A stretch of DNA of 64,000 nt from Solirubrobacteraceae bacterium. Lineage in GTDB: Bacteria > Actinomycetota > Thermoleophilia > Solirubrobacterales > Solirubrobacteraceae. The stretch lies in assembly GCA_023230855.1 (NCBI GenBank), contig JALNWQ010000017.1:35756-99755 (forward strand). Direction: 5' to 3'. The translations under genes and the position numbers were made by a program. This document shows, one piece after another, positions 23,918 to 33,724 of this stretch (the first letter of the stretch is position 1; each line of letters starts with the position of its first letter). The notes beneath the pieces are model-generated. The model did not search any database and was not told where the DNA came from. It saw only the letters and a program-made list of their open reading frames with translations.

Positions 23918-25636
23918 TCAGCGGGTCGACGGCGTCGCGAAGCCGGCGGCGACGAGGCGCCATCGGTGACCGCGGGGGACCACCGTGTCGAACCGACCGT
24001 CGGGGTCCAGTCGCACGCGGCGGACGGTCCTCCAGCGACCGTCGTCGCGTCGCTGCAGCCGGGCCTGGCCGGCGGGGCGGGGCCGGATCCCGCCGACGAG
24101 CCGGCAGCGACGCGCGGCCTCGGCCCGGGAGATCCGCGCCAGCAGGCCCTCGCCGGCCCGGCCGACCGGGCGCAGCGCCCGCTCGGCCGCGGCCCCGACG
24201 AGGTCGAGCGGCGGAGCCGACGGCGTGGTGGCCGCCGGGGCGTCGGCGGCGGAGCCCTGCGCGACGTCGCCGGTCGCCCCCCGGGCGTCGGTCGCCGCAC
24301 CGCCGGCGTCGGCGTTCGCCCGTTCCGCCCCGCGGGCGGCTTCCGCCCCATCCGCCCCATCGGCATCGCCATCGGTGGAGCCCCCGCCGTCGCCCGCGCC
24401 CGCGGTCGACCCGCTCCCGATCCCCGGATCGACCCGCAGGCAGCCCGACACCGACACCGTCGCGAGGTGCGCCCAGCGGTCGGGAAGCTCCAGGGCGCGC
24501 TGCAGCTCGCCGCCGTCGACGGTCCGCTCGCCGTCGGTCCCGACCACCCGTGCCCGCACGACGCGCGGCGAGTCGCCCCGCTCGAGCACGTCGACGCGGC
24601 GCAGCTCGCCGACCTTCAGCCGCGCCCCGGCCCGCTCGGTCGAGAACGTGCGCGTCCACCGGTGCAGCGGCGACGCGGCGTCGGTCGGGTCGGGCACGCT
24701 GCGCAACCACGGACGCGGCTCGCCGCCGAAGACGTGCTCGACCGCCTCGGTCCGCCCGCCGCTCGTCGAGAAGTAGTACGTCGTCACCGGGCGACGGTCG
24801 AGCGTCACGACGCGGCTGGCGGTGGCCCGCACCGCCGCGTTGCCCTGCTCGCTCTCGCCGCTCACGCCGCGGTACACCTGCGAGCGCACGTCCGGCCACT
24901 GGTCGAACGGCCGGCCCTGGATCGCGGTGGTGATCGCGTAGGTCCGGGCCGCGATCGCCTGCGCCTGCAGCGCGGCCGCGGGCCAGTGCGCCGGCGACTC
25001 CCCGGTCACGACGCCCTGCACGTACTCGTCGAGCGGCAGGTCGTTGACGACGAGGACCCCGTCGCCGTCCGGCCGGACGTCGATCCGCCCCCGGTATGCC
25101 CCGTCCTGCACCCCGTCCGCCGAGGCGCCGGCGACCCGCAGCAGCCCGGCGCCGGACTCGATCCGCACCGCTCCCGGCGCCCGACCGACCCGGCGGGCCC
25201 TGGGTCGTCCACCGGGACCCGCGACCCGTCGGACGACGAGCCCGGAGCCGTCGCGCGTGATGCGGTGGCCGTGCGCCGGGGAGACCTTGCGGCCCCCGAT
25301 CCGCACCGCGCCCCAGATCGTCGCGTCGTCGCGGCCCCACTGCAGCGCGACCCGCACGCGTCGGGCGCCGGGCAGGCGCGACACGCGCGTGCCCGGGTAG
25401 TAGTGACGCAGGATCCGTCCGGCGTCACGCCCCCGGCGGGCCAGGCCGTACGCGCCGTATTGGCTCATCCCGACGCCGTGGCCGAACCCCGCGCCCCGCA
25501 CGACGAGCCGCGGCTCCGCCGCCGTGGCCGGCGTCAAGGCGACCGTCGACGACGCCGCGGCCGCGAGCGCGACGAGCACGACGCGGACGACCGTCCTCGA
25601 CGGGGACGTGCTGGTGCGCGCGCGGGCCGAGTCCAC
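23918..25636 (-). CDS. Secreted SpoIID/LytB-domain protein
   Basis: 572 aa. Signal peptide ends ATA-AEP; the mature protein starts with RLVVRGAGFGHGVGMSQYGAYGLARRG, the GxGHGxGMSQYGA signature, and the SpoIID core LPLDEYVQGVVTGESPAHWPAAALQAQAIAARTYA carries the catalytic Glu. The family are lytic transglycosylases acting on denuded glycan; outside sporulators they act in wall remodelling. Residues ~405-472 are an Ala/Gly/Asp-rich low-complexity linker, after which a small domain with R-C-R and W-R-x-V beta strands forms the C-terminus. GTG 25636 follows a TACCGT box by six bases. Confidence 0.85.
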   Translation of the reverse strand: MDSARARTSTSPSRTVVRVVLVALAAAASSTVALTPATAAEPRLVVRGAGFGHGVGMSQYGAYGLARRGRDAGRILRHYYPGTRVSRLPGARRVRVALQWGRDDATIWGAVRIGGRKVSPAHGHRITRDGSGLVVRRVAGPGGRPRARRVGRAPGAVRIESGAGLLRVAGASADGVQDGAYRGRIDVRPDGDGVLVVNDLPLDEYVQGVVTGESPAHWPAAALQAQAIAARTYAITTAIQGRPFDQWPDVRSQVYRGVSGESEQGNAAVRATASRVVTLDRRPVTTYYFSTSGGRTEAVEHVFGGEPRPWLRSVPDPTDAASPLHRWTRTFSTERAGARLKVGELRRVDVLERGDSPRVVRARVVGTDGERTVDGGELQRALELPDRWAHLATVSVSGCLRVDPGIGSGSTAGAGDGGGSTDGDADGADGAEAARGAERANADAGGAATDARGATGDVAQGSAADAPAATTPSAPPLDLVGAAAERALRPVGRAGEGLLARISRAEAARRCRLVGGIRPRPAGQARLQRRDDGRWRTVRRVRLDPDGRFDTVVPRGHRWRLVAAGFATPSTR

Positions 25637-25738
25637 CCCCCGACGGTAGCGCGCGACCCCGGACCGGCGTCCCGGCCGGGGCGCCTCCGCTACGCTCGCG
25701 CGGGTCGCCCTCGCCGTCCGACGGTCGACCGCCTCGCC

Positions 25739-27784
25739 ATGCCGCCACTCGCCCCGCCCCGCCGTCCCCACCCCCACGCCCTCGTCGCCCGCGTCGCCGC
25801 GGTGATCGCCACAGGCACGATGGCCCTCGCAGCCGTCCCGTCAGGGGCCGTGGCGCAGGAGGTCGTCGCCGCGACCGACAAGGCCCCCGCCGCGCTCGGC
25901 GGGCCGTACGGCCGCACGGCGATCACCGGCCCGTGGGTCGTCGCCGACGACCCCCGCAACCAGGGCACGTCGCGCAACTGGCACCGCGCCGCGTTCAAGG
26001 GCAGGACCGTCGACCTGCCGTACGTGCCCAACGCGTCGCGGATCACCGGTGCGCGCGGGGTCATCAGCCACCGCGGGTCGATCGCGTGGTACCGGACCCG
26101 GATCACCGTGCCGCAGAACGGCGTGTACGCGATCGGGTTCGGGTCGGTGAACCACCGCGCGACGGTGTGGCTCGACGGTCGGGTCGCCGGTCGGCACACC
26201 GGCGAGTTCCTGCCGTTCGAGGTCCGTCGCACCCTCAAGGCCGGCCGCACGTACTCGCTCGTCGTCCGCGCCGACTGGCGCGACCCCGAGAAGATGAAGG
26301 CCGACGGCTGGCACCGGCTGTGGTTCAACTACGGCGGGATCAACCGCGAGGTGACGCTGCGCCGGCTGGGCAACAGCGACATCGGCGCCCCGTACGTCAC
26401 CACGACGCTCGACCGCGACGGCTCGGCGAAGGTCAAGGTGAGCGCCGAGGTCACCAACCGCGCGGGAGCCCGCGAGGTGCGGCTCGTCGGCCTGCTGCGC
26501 CGCGAGGGCCAGGAGATCCCGATCGGATTCCCGCCGCTGCGCCTCGGCGAGCGCGAGTCCCGCCGGGTGGAGACGACGATCACCGTCCCCGGCCCGGCGC
26601 TGTGGGCGCCCGGCTCCCCCAACCTCTACGACCTGACGCTCACCGTCGCGGGCGAGAGCGCCTACCAGTCGCGGATCGGCCTGCGCGAGGTGTCCAAGCG
26701 CGGGACCCACCTGCTCCTCAACGGCAAGCGCGTGACGTTGCGTGGCGCGTCGATCCACGAGGACGCGCCCGGCCTGGGCACCGGCCTGCGCCCGTCCGAC
26801 ATGGACGAGCTCATCAAGGACCTGCAGCGGATCGGGGCGAACGCCACCCGGGCGCAGCACCCGCTCGACCCGGCGCTCATGGAGCGGCTCGACGCGGCCG
26901 GGATCATGATCTGGCAGGGCATCGGCCCGACCGACTCGCCCGGGTCGTGGAAGAGCGACACGGCGGCGAAGGCCAAGGTCGCCCGGTCCCGCGTCCAGAC
27001 GAGCCTCGACCAGCTCCAGACCCACCCGTCGATCGTCGTCTGGAACCTCGTCAACGAGATCTCCAAGAACGGCAACACCGGCGGCCAGGTGCCGTACATC
27101 CGCGCGATGTCGCGCAAGCTCAAGCGCGAGGACCCGGGCAAGCTCGTCGCGCTCGACATCTGGGGCACCCCGCGCAAGCTCTGCCGCACGAGCAAGGGCG
27201 ACATGGTCACCATCGACGTGTGGCGCGGGCCGAAGAGCCCGTCGTGCGGGCCCAACGGCCGCAACCGCTACTACTGGGACACGCGCCTGCCGAACGAGCT
27301 CGGACCCGTCTACGAGCACATCGACGCGATCGGGCTGACGAACTACGAGGGCTGGTACAGCGAGCCGGGCGCGTCGATGGGCTACATCCGCCGTCGGATC
27401 CAGGCGTACCTCAAGGAGGTGCACCGCACGTACCCCGACCGCGTGCTCGCGGTGACGGAGTTCGGCGCCGAGGCCAACGGCGAGAACTCGTCGTCGAAGC
27501 CGGGCGGGTACGGCTACCAGTCCCGGCTCCTCAAGACGACGATCGACACGTATGCGCAGGACGACGACGTGTCGGGCACGATCGTGTGGAACCTGCGCGA
27601 CTTCGGCGTCGCGCCGACGTTCCTCGGCGGGTCGATCCGCAACGTCTACAAGGGCCCGATGCGCCTGGTGCGCGGGCTCAACCAGAAGGGCCTGTTCACC
27701 TACACCGGCCGCGCGAAGCCGGCGGTGTCCGTCGTCCACGACGCCCTCGCCCGCGCCGCCCGCACCCAGGGCGTCGCCGAGTAG
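25739..27784 (+). CDS. Secreted glycoside hydrolase family 2 protein
   Basis: 681 aa. Signal peptide (to AVA-QE), then a GH2 sugar-binding jelly-roll (WYRTRITVP, ATVWLDGRVAGRHTGEFLPFE), an immunoglobulin-like domain, and the TIM barrel starting at LLLNGKRVTLRGASIHEDAPG. The acid/base Glu is in IVVWNLVNEIS and the nucleophile Glu in VLAVTEFGAEA, both in canonical strand ends. Closest in layout to beta-glucuronidase/beta-galactosidase; the true sugar is unknown. ATG 25739; a TACGCT box lies at 25691. It diverges from the SpoIID gene, so both may serve at the wall. Confidence 0.9.
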   Translation: MPPLAPPRRPHPHALVARVAAVIATGTMALAAVPSGAVAQEVVAATDKAPAALGGPYGRTAITGPWVVADDPRNQGTSRNWHRAAFKGRTVDLPYVPNASRITGARGVISHRGSIAWYRTRITVPQNGVYAIGFGSVNHRATVWLDGRVAGRHTGEFLPFEVRRTLKAGRTYSLVVRADWRDPEKMKADGWHRLWFNYGGINREVTLRRLGNSDIGAPYVTTTLDRDGSAKVKVSAEVTNRAGAREVRLVGLLRREGQEIPIGFPPLRLGERESRRVETTITVPGPALWAPGSPNLYDLTLTVAGESAYQSRIGLREVSKRGTHLLLNGKRVTLRGASIHEDAPGLGTGLRPSDMDELIKDLQRIGANATRAQHPLDPALMERLDAAGIMIWQGIGPTDSPGSWKSDTAAKAKVARSRVQTSLDQLQTHPSIVVWNLVNEISKNGNTGGQVPYIRAMSRKLKREDPGKLVALDIWGTPRKLCRTSKGDMVTIDVWRGPKSPSCGPNGRNRYYWDTRLPNELGPVYEHIDAIGLTNYEGWYSEPGASMGYIRRRIQAYLKEVHRTYPDRVLAVTEFGAEANGENSSSKPGGYGYQSRLLKTTIDTYAQDDDVSGTIVWNLRDFGVAPTFLGGSIRNVYKGPMRLVRGLNQKGLFTYTGRAKPAVSVVHDALARAARTQGVAE

Positions 27785-27800
27785 CCGACGTCGCGCGCCG

Positions 27801-28559
27801 TCAGGCCCGGGCGGCGCGCAGCACGGTCGCGGTCCCGACCGGCACCGCGTCCCCGTGCGCGAGGGCGGGGACGCCCTCCAACTCGATCGTCACCGGTCCG
27901 GGCGCGGCGGCCCGGTCGGTGGGGAACCACGGGCGCCACTCCCGGGCGCAGATGATCAGCCCGGACTCCTCGCCCGCGGCCGCGAACCCCGTCCGCGGAT
28001 CCCCGAACCACAACGGCAGGCCGAGTCCGTCGAGCCGGTCGACGAGCGCTCCGACGTCGGGCGCGCAGACGCCGACCTCGCTCAACCCGCGGACGAACCA
28101 CGACGGATGCCCGGCGGCGACGTCGGCCGGACGCCGGTCGTCGGGCCCCGGGGACCACGGTCGACGGTGACGCGCGATGAGTTCGATGACGTGCCCCGTC
28201 GGCGTGCAGGCATACACGCTGTGGGCCGCCCAGTTGGGGAAGTCGACGATCGTCTCGCCGTCGTCGAGCACCACCAGCGGCGACACGGTCGACAACCACT
28301 CCGACGCCTCGACGAGCCGGTCGGGCGCCACCTCCAGCGCGAGGTGGTGGCACGGGCGGGCGGCCCGTTCCGGCGCCGGCGCGAACGCGAGCACGCCGTC
28401 CCCGGCCCAGACCGCGAACCCGCCGACGGGCGGGTCGTCGGCGTCGGGCAGGCCGAGTCGGTCGCTCCACCAGGCGCGCTCGGCGGCGACGTCGGCGGTG
28501 GCGAGGGTCACGCGTCGGATGCGCGGCGGATCGGACGACGCGGGAGGGGGCACGGCCAC
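27801..28559 (-). CDS. VOC (glyoxalase/bleomycin-resistance) family protein
   Basis: 252 aa containing two vicinal-oxygen-chelate units: RIRRVTLATADVAAERAWWSDRLGLP ... GVLAFAPAPE ... HHLALEV, and FVRGLSEVGVCAPDVGALVDRLDGLGLPLWFGDP. YACTPTGHVIELIA holds a conserved metal-ligand Glu. Enzymatic role not inferable; similar two-unit proteins act on small phenolics or glyoxal adducts, or bind drugs. The 3' ends of this gene and the GH2 gene are 16 nt apart and converge. Confidence 0.75.
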   Translation of the reverse strand: MAVPPPASSDPPRIRRVTLATADVAAERAWWSDRLGLPDADDPPVGGFAVWAGDGVLAFAPAPERAARPCHHLALEVAPDRLVEASEWLSTVSPLVVLDDGETIVDFPNWAAHSVYACTPTGHVIELIARHRRPWSPGPDDRRPADVAAGHPSWFVRGLSEVGVCAPDVGALVDRLDGLGLPLWFGDPRTGFAAAGEESGLIICAREWRPWFPTDRAAAPGPVTIELEGVPALAHGDAVPVGTATVLRAARA

Positions 28560-28717
28560 GCGCCCACGCTAGACGATCGTCCGTCGGGCGCCACCGTCGC
28601 ACGCTGCGACCCACCGTGGGTGGCCCCGCCGATCGCCTCGGCCCGCCGCCCGTGAACCGCGCGGCGGGCGGGGTCCCTCCCGCCCGCCCGGGCCCCGTCG
28701 CCACCCGGGCCGGCGCG

Positions 28718-28723
28718 TACCAT
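28718..28723 (+). promoter_or_regulatory. -10 box of a leaderless promoter (TACCAT)
   Basis: TACCAT, eight bases, then GTG at 28732. Confidence 0.45.
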
Positions 28724-28731
28724 CGGGCGCC

Positions 28732-31515
28732 GTGAGCGACGCGCACCCCGAGCCGATCGGACGCGGACCGGAGCTGGAACGACTGACGGCGCTACTCAAC
28801 GCCGCCGTCGGGGGGCGCAGCTCCACGGTGCTGCTCACCGGACCGGCCGGGATCGGCAAGACGACGCTGCTGCGGACCACCGCCCTCCGGGCCGTCGACC
28901 TCCACGGCACCGTGCTGCGCTGCCGCGGCGCCGAGGCCGAGTCCGACGTCCCGTTCGCGGGGCTGCACGAGCTGCTCGGCCCGATCCTGCGACACGTTCC
29001 GGGCCTGCCGGCGCCACACCGCGACACGCTCGGGGTCGCGCTCGGCCTGGCCGCGGGCCCGCCGCCGTCGACGTTCACCGTCGCGCTCGGCCTGCTGGCG
29101 CTTCTCGCATCCGCGCCCGACCAGGACGGACCGATCCTCGTGCTCGTCGACGACGCGCAGTGGCTCGACCAGGGGTCGCTCGACGCGATCCTCTTCGTCG
29201 CGCGGCGCCTGCACGCCGAGGGCGTCGTGCTCGTGATCGCCGCACGTCCCGATCCCGGTCGGGGGCTCACCGACCGGGCCCTCGGACGGATCGACCTGGC
29301 GCCGCTCGACGACGCCGCGGCCCGGGCGCTCTTCCGTCGCGTGGCCCCGGACCGATCGTCGGCGCACCGGATCGGCCGGATCCTCGACCTGGCCGCCGGC
29401 TCGCCGCTGGCGCTCGTCGAGATCGCCCGCTCGCCCGTGCCGCCCGAAACCGAACCGGATGCGTGGCGCCCGACCGACGCGATCGAGCGGGCGTTCCGTC
29501 ATGAGCTCGCCGCGCTGCCGGACACCACCCGGGCGGCGCTCGTGGTGCTCGCCGCGGACGAGCGCGCGTCGCGGGCCGAGGCGACCGCCGCACTGGGCGC
29601 GCTCGGGCTGTCCGCCGATGCGGTCGGCGCGGCCGAGGCGGCCGGGGTCGTGGAGCGGGACGGCCTGCGGTGGCGATTTCGTCACCCGCTGCTGCAGGCG
29701 GTGGTCCGTCACGCCGCGGGCGCTCCGGCGCGCGCCGCGGCCCACGCCGCGCTGGCCGCGACGCTGCCGACGGACCGTGCCGCGTGGCACCGCGCGGCCG
29801 CCGCGGACGGTCCAGACGAGGACGTCGCCGCGGCCCTGGAGCGCACCGCGGCGGTGGCGACGTCGCGGGGCGACCTGGCCACCGCGGCACGGGAGATGCG
29901 CCGGGCGGTGGGCCTGACCCCCGATCCGGTCGCCGGCGCCCGGCGGGCGCTCACCGCCGGCGAGCTCACGCTCCAGACCGGCGACCTCCCGACGGCACGG
30001 GCGGTGGTGGAGGCCGCGCTCGCACCACCACCCGTCGATCCGGGCCTGCGGGCCGACCTCGAGCGACTGCGCGGCACGATCCTCGGCCGGTCCGGCGACC
30101 CCGACGGCCGCGCCGGTCGCCTGCGCGACCATGCCGCCCGCGTCGCCTCCTCCGACCGGCCCCGGGCCGCCCTGCTGCTGCTGGGCGCCGCCCCCGCGTA
30201 CTGGATGGCGGGCGAGACCGACCGGATGGAGCGGGTGCTCGACGACGCCCGCGACGTCGCCGCCGGTCACGACCCGACGCTCGTGGCGATGAGCGGGCTA
30301 CTCCGCTCGATGGTCCGCTGCGCCCGCGGCGACGCCGCCGGTGCCGAGGCGATCCTGCGCGACAGCCGCCACGTGCTGGACCGCGACGATCTGCCCCAGC
30401 CCGGGTACGAGGTGCACGGGTCCCCGGCCCAGATGTCGGTGTGGGCGGAGCGGTACGACCGTGCCGAGCGCTACCTGGACCGGCAGATCGAGCGGTCGCG
30501 GCGCGAGGGGGCGATCACCGCGCTCGTGTACCCGCTGGCGGTGCGGGGGCAGCTGGAGCTGCGCCGCGGCCGTCCGCTGGCGGCGCTGGCGGCCGGCAGC
30601 GAGGCGCTCGCGCTCGGCACCGACTCCCGGCAGGACCTCATCGCCGCGCTCGCGGCCGCGATGCTGGCCCAGACCGATGCGGCGCTCGGACGCGAGGAGG
30701 CGTGCCGGGAGCATGCGGAGATCGCCCTCCGGGCCGCGGACCGGGTCGGGGCGACCCTCGTCACCTTCACCGCCGACGCGGCCCTCGGCCGGCTCGAGCT
30801 CGGCCTGGGTCGGACCGACGCCGCGCTGGTGCTCCTCGAGCGGTGCCGGGCGACGGCGGAGCGCACCGGGCTGACCGAGCCGAACCTCAACCGCTGGGCC
30901 GTCGACCACGTCGAGGCGCTCGTGCGCGCCGATCGTCATGTCGACGCGGCCGCCGCGCGCGACGTGCTGCGAGACGCGGTGGCCCGCTCCCCGACGGCGT
31001 GGGGACTCGCCGCGGTCGACCGCGCGGGTGCGCTGCTGGCCACCGACGACGAGGCGGCCGACGCGCTGCTCTGCACCGCGATCGCCCGTCTGGACGACGC
31101 CGGCGACGCGATCGAGGCGGCCCGCGTGCGCCTGGACCTGGGGTCGCGTCGGCGACGCGCCAAGCGCCGCCTGGCGGCCCGCGAGCCGCTCCAGCAGGCG
31201 GCCGAGCGGTACGACCGGTCCGGCGCGGGCCGCTGGGCGGACCTAGCCCGCGACGAGCTGCGCGCGACCGGTGGACCGACCGGCGAGCGACGTGCGGTCC
31301 CCGTCGACGCGCTGACGCCGCACGAGCTGCGGGTGGCGCTGCTCGTCGCCGACGGCCGGACGAACCCCGAGGTGGCGGCCGACCTGTTCGTGTCGCGCAA
31401 GACGGTCGAGCACCACCTGTCGCAGATCTACCGCAAGCTCGGGCTGCGCTCCCGGACCGAGCTGGCCCGGGAGCTGGCCGGGGTCACCGCCCCAGGATCG
31501 CCCCGACCGGGCTGA
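28732..31515 (+). CDS. LuxR-family regulator with AAA ATPase and TPR-like region (LAL/MalT type)
   Basis: 927 aa. An N-terminal ATPase carries Walker A LLTGPAGIGKTTLL (near 39-52) and Walker B ILVLVDDAQWLD (near 137-148); a long alpha-helical, tetratricopeptide-like middle follows, and residues ~862-920 are a LuxR helix-turn-helix (LTPHELRVALLVADGRTNPEVAADLFVSRKTVEHHLSQIYRKLGL). This is the large ATP-binding LuxR class, which integrates an unknown ligand with transcription. No biosynthetic cluster lies next to it, so the target is not evident. Its last 32 nt overlap the end of the convergent TPR gene. Confidence 0.92.
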   Translation: MSDAHPEPIGRGPELERLTALLNAAVGGRSSTVLLTGPAGIGKTTLLRTTALRAVDLHGTVLRCRGAEAESDVPFAGLHELLGPILRHVPGLPAPHRDTLGVALGLAAGPPPSTFTVALGLLALLASAPDQDGPILVLVDDAQWLDQGSLDAILFVARRLHAEGVVLVIAARPDPGRGLTDRALGRIDLAPLDDAAARALFRRVAPDRSSAHRIGRILDLAAGSPLALVEIARSPVPPETEPDAWRPTDAIERAFRHELAALPDTTRAALVVLAADERASRAEATAALGALGLSADAVGAAEAAGVVERDGLRWRFRHPLLQAVVRHAAGAPARAAAHAALAATLPTDRAAWHRAAAADGPDEDVAAALERTAAVATSRGDLATAAREMRRAVGLTPDPVAGARRALTAGELTLQTGDLPTARAVVEAALAPPPVDPGLRADLERLRGTILGRSGDPDGRAGRLRDHAARVASSDRPRAALLLLGAAPAYWMAGETDRMERVLDDARDVAAGHDPTLVAMSGLLRSMVRCARGDAAGAEAILRDSRHVLDRDDLPQPGYEVHGSPAQMSVWAERYDRAERYLDRQIERSRREGAITALVYPLAVRGQLELRRGRPLAALAAGSEALALGTDSRQDLIAALAAAMLAQTDAALGREEACREHAEIALRAADRVGATLVTFTADAALGRLELGLGRTDAALVLLERCRATAERTGLTEPNLNRWAVDHVEALVRADRHVDAAAARDVLRDAVARSPTAWGLAAVDRAGALLATDDEAADALLCTAIARLDDAGDAIEAARVRLDLGSRRRRAKRRLAAREPLQQAAERYDRSGAGRWADLARDELRATGGPTGERRAVPVDALTPHELRVALLVADGRTNPEVAADLFVSRKTVEHHLSQIYRKLGLRSRTELARELAGVTAPGSPRPG

Positions 31516-33346
31516 TCCCGACGAAGCTGAAGTCCATCGAGTCGCCCGAGATCGCGACGCTGGCCGGCCCGGCCTGTCCGACGAGGGTCTGCGCCACCCG
31601 GATCCCGGCGTCCCGCACGCCGTCGGGGCCGACGGTGACGTAGACGCCGTCCTCGATCTGCGCGCTCGGGCCGAACGGTCCGGACGGGGTCTTGGCGCGC
31701 GGGCCGACGAACACCGTCGTCTCGCCCTTGCGCACGTTGCGCGACACGTTGACGAACCCGGTCAGCCAGGCGCTGCCGGCCTCGAGCTCGAACCCGACGG
31801 TCTCGCAGCTCACCGACAGCTCGACCCCCGGGAGCGCGACGCGGAACGCCGCGGACCTCAGGCCGGTGGGGCAGGCGGGGCCGTCGGGCATGTCGCCGTC
31901 GTCGGCGCCGGCCCCCGTCGGGTCGGTCCCGGAGTCGTCGCAGACGAACCCGTTGTAGGCGAGCGCCGCGGCGTGCTGGAGCATCCCCGACACGTAGATC
32001 ACCGCGGTCCCGCGGACGTCGCGCATCATCGCGGCGTGGACGGCCGGGTCCTTGACGTTGGCCGCGATCGCCGTCTGCCAGCGGTACTGCTCGCGCACGA
32101 ACGTCCGGGTGGCGTCCTCGTAGGCGAGGTAGGCGGCGCGCCACGCCCCGAACGCCCCGCAGGTCGGCCCGGCCTGCCCGCTGCCGTAGCGGGTGAGCAT
32201 CCGGCCGACCTCGTCCTCGGTGGCGCCATGACGGGCGTACAGCTCGCGCAGCCCGGGCACCAGGGTCGAACGGCCCATCGCGGTGCGCATCGCGGACACC
32301 CGGGCCCGGGTGGCGGGGCTCTGGCGGGCCAGCGACGCGGCGGCCGCCTGGTTCAGGGCCGGGACCTGGCCGGACAGGGCGATGCTGCGCTGCTGGGACG
32401 CCCGCTCACGGTCTCGCAGTCCGTGGAAGAGCGCGGCGCCCTCGGCCTCGCTGCGCGGCACCGGCCAGCTCGGCAGGACCGGGTACACGCCCTGGGCGAC
32501 GTCGAGCCAGACCGCGGGCGACAGCTGCTCGACCAGCGGCGTGCCGGAGATCTCGGGATCGTTGCGCACGACGTCCTTGGCGGCGGGCGGGGTACGGCGG
32601 GTCGCGGCGACGGCCGTCCTGGCCGCGGCGGCGCGATCGCCCTGACAGAGCTGGGCGTGGGCCAGATTGGCGCGTGCCTCGGTCAGGCGGGGCGCGCTCC
32701 TGACCGCGGCGGTCAGGGCCTTGCCGGCGTCCTTCCACCGGCGCAGGCCCAGCAGGGCGTACCCGCGGGCGTTGGTCAGCAGCGCCTTGGGCGGATGCCC
32801 CATCGGCGCGCGCCCGGGGGCCTTCAGTCGACCGGCGGCCTGGACGTGGGCGAGCGCCTGCCGGGGCTTGCCGAGCTGCGTCAGGACGGTGGCGGCGCCC
32901 TCCAGCGGCCGTCGGTCACGGGGGCGCAGCTCCGCGGCGCGCAGCAGCGCGGCGAGCGCGGCCACCGGCTGGTCGGCGGTCAGTGCGGCCGCGGCGGCGC
33001 GCATCGACCCGTCGAACGACCGGGCCAGGCGGGACTTGCGGAACCGCTTGTCGGCCCGGGCCCCCCTGCCCCGCCGCACGAGCTTGCGGGCGTCGGCGCG
33101 GGCGGCCTTCAGGCTCGGCGTCGGTCGCCGGTCGGCCTTGCCCTTGCAGACCTCCGGACGGGCCGCGGCGAGCCGCTCGGCGGCGGCCGTCTCCGACAGC
33201 AGCGGGGCACCGTCGGACAGTGCCCGGATCGGATGCGGGGCGGCGCCGGCGAGCGCGGGGGTCGCCGCGGACGCGGCGAGCGTCGCGGCGACGAGGAGAC
33301 CCGCGATGCGGCGGGGCCGTGATGGATCGGTGGTCGGATGTCGCAC
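31484..33346 (-). CDS. Secreted tetratricopeptide-like protein of unknown function
   Basis: 620 aa. Signal peptide (GLLVAATLAASAATPALAGA), a basic segment, then three or four TPR-like helical pairs (AVAALAALLRAAELRPRDRRPLEGAATVL, QALAHVQAA, LTEARANLAHAQLCQGDRAAAARTAVAA) to about residue 270, an all-helical middle and a beta-rich C-terminal 130 residues (FRVALPGVELSVSCETVGFELEAGSAWLTGFVNVSRNVRKGETTVFVG). Six or more cysteines. No family is recognised. GTG 33346 gives the best signal peptide; an upstream start at 33415 is possible. Confidence 0.7.
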   Translation of the reverse strand: MRHPTTDPSRPRRIAGLLVAATLAASAATPALAGAAPHPIRALSDGAPLLSETAAAERLAAARPEVCKGKADRRPTPSLKAARADARKLVRRGRGARADKRFRKSRLARSFDGSMRAAAAALTADQPVAALAALLRAAELRPRDRRPLEGAATVLTQLGKPRQALAHVQAAGRLKAPGRAPMGHPPKALLTNARGYALLGLRRWKDAGKALTAAVRSAPRLTEARANLAHAQLCQGDRAAAARTAVAATRRTPPAAKDVVRNDPEISGTPLVEQLSPAVWLDVAQGVYPVLPSWPVPRSEAEGAALFHGLRDRERASQQRSIALSGQVPALNQAAAASLARQSPATRARVSAMRTAMGRSTLVPGLRELYARHGATEDEVGRMLTRYGSGQAGPTCGAFGAWRAAYLAYEDATRTFVREQYRWQTAIAANVKDPAVHAAMMRDVRGTAVIYVSGMLQHAAALAYNGFVCDDSGTDPTGAGADDGDMPDGPACPTGLRSAAFRVALPGVELSVSCETVGFELEAGSAWLTGFVNVSRNVRKGETTVFVGPRAKTPSGPFGPSAQIEDGVYVTVGPDGVRDAGIRVAQTLVGQAGPASVAISGDSMDFSFVGISPVGAILGR

Positions 33347-33463
33347 CCGGGCAGCGTCGCGGCGCCGTCCCCGGTGCGCATCGGGGAGCTCCCCGACGTC
33401 GTCGGCGGGGCGCACCTCGGGCCGACCGGGCCGGGTACGCCCGGAGCCCGACGCCGACCCGGC

Positions 33464-33724
33464 TCAGGTCCGGTAGTGGGCGGCGTTGCGTTCGATGAAC
33501 GACCGCCACTCGTCGGGGACCTGGTCCTCGGCGAAGATCGCGTCCACCGGGCACGCTTCGACGCACGCGTCGCAGTCGATGCACTCGTCCGGGTCGATGA
33601 ACAGCTGCTCGGCGGTGTCGAAGCCGGGCTCGTCCGGCGTGGGGTGGATGCAGTCGACCGGACAGACCTCCGTGCAGGAGGCGTCCTTCGTGCCGATGCA
33701 GGGTTCGCTGATGACGTAGGCCAT
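33464..33724 (-). CDS. fdxA: 7Fe/8Fe ferredoxin
   Basis: 86 aa. N-terminal CIGTKDASCTEVCPVDCI has the C-x7-C-x3-C-P arrangement of [3Fe-4S]/[4Fe-4S] ferredoxins (with the extra residue stretch typical of FdxA), and CIDCDACVEACPVDAI is a full CxxCxxC-x3-CP cluster-binding motif. Cytoplasmic one-electron carrier. Length matches actinobacterial FdxA. Partner reductase not in the window. ATG 33724. Confidence 0.95.
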   Translation of the reverse strand: MAYVISEPCIGTKDASCTEVCPVDCIHPTPDEPGFDTAEQLFIDPDECIDCDACVEACPVDAIFAEDQVPDEWRSFIERNAAHYRT

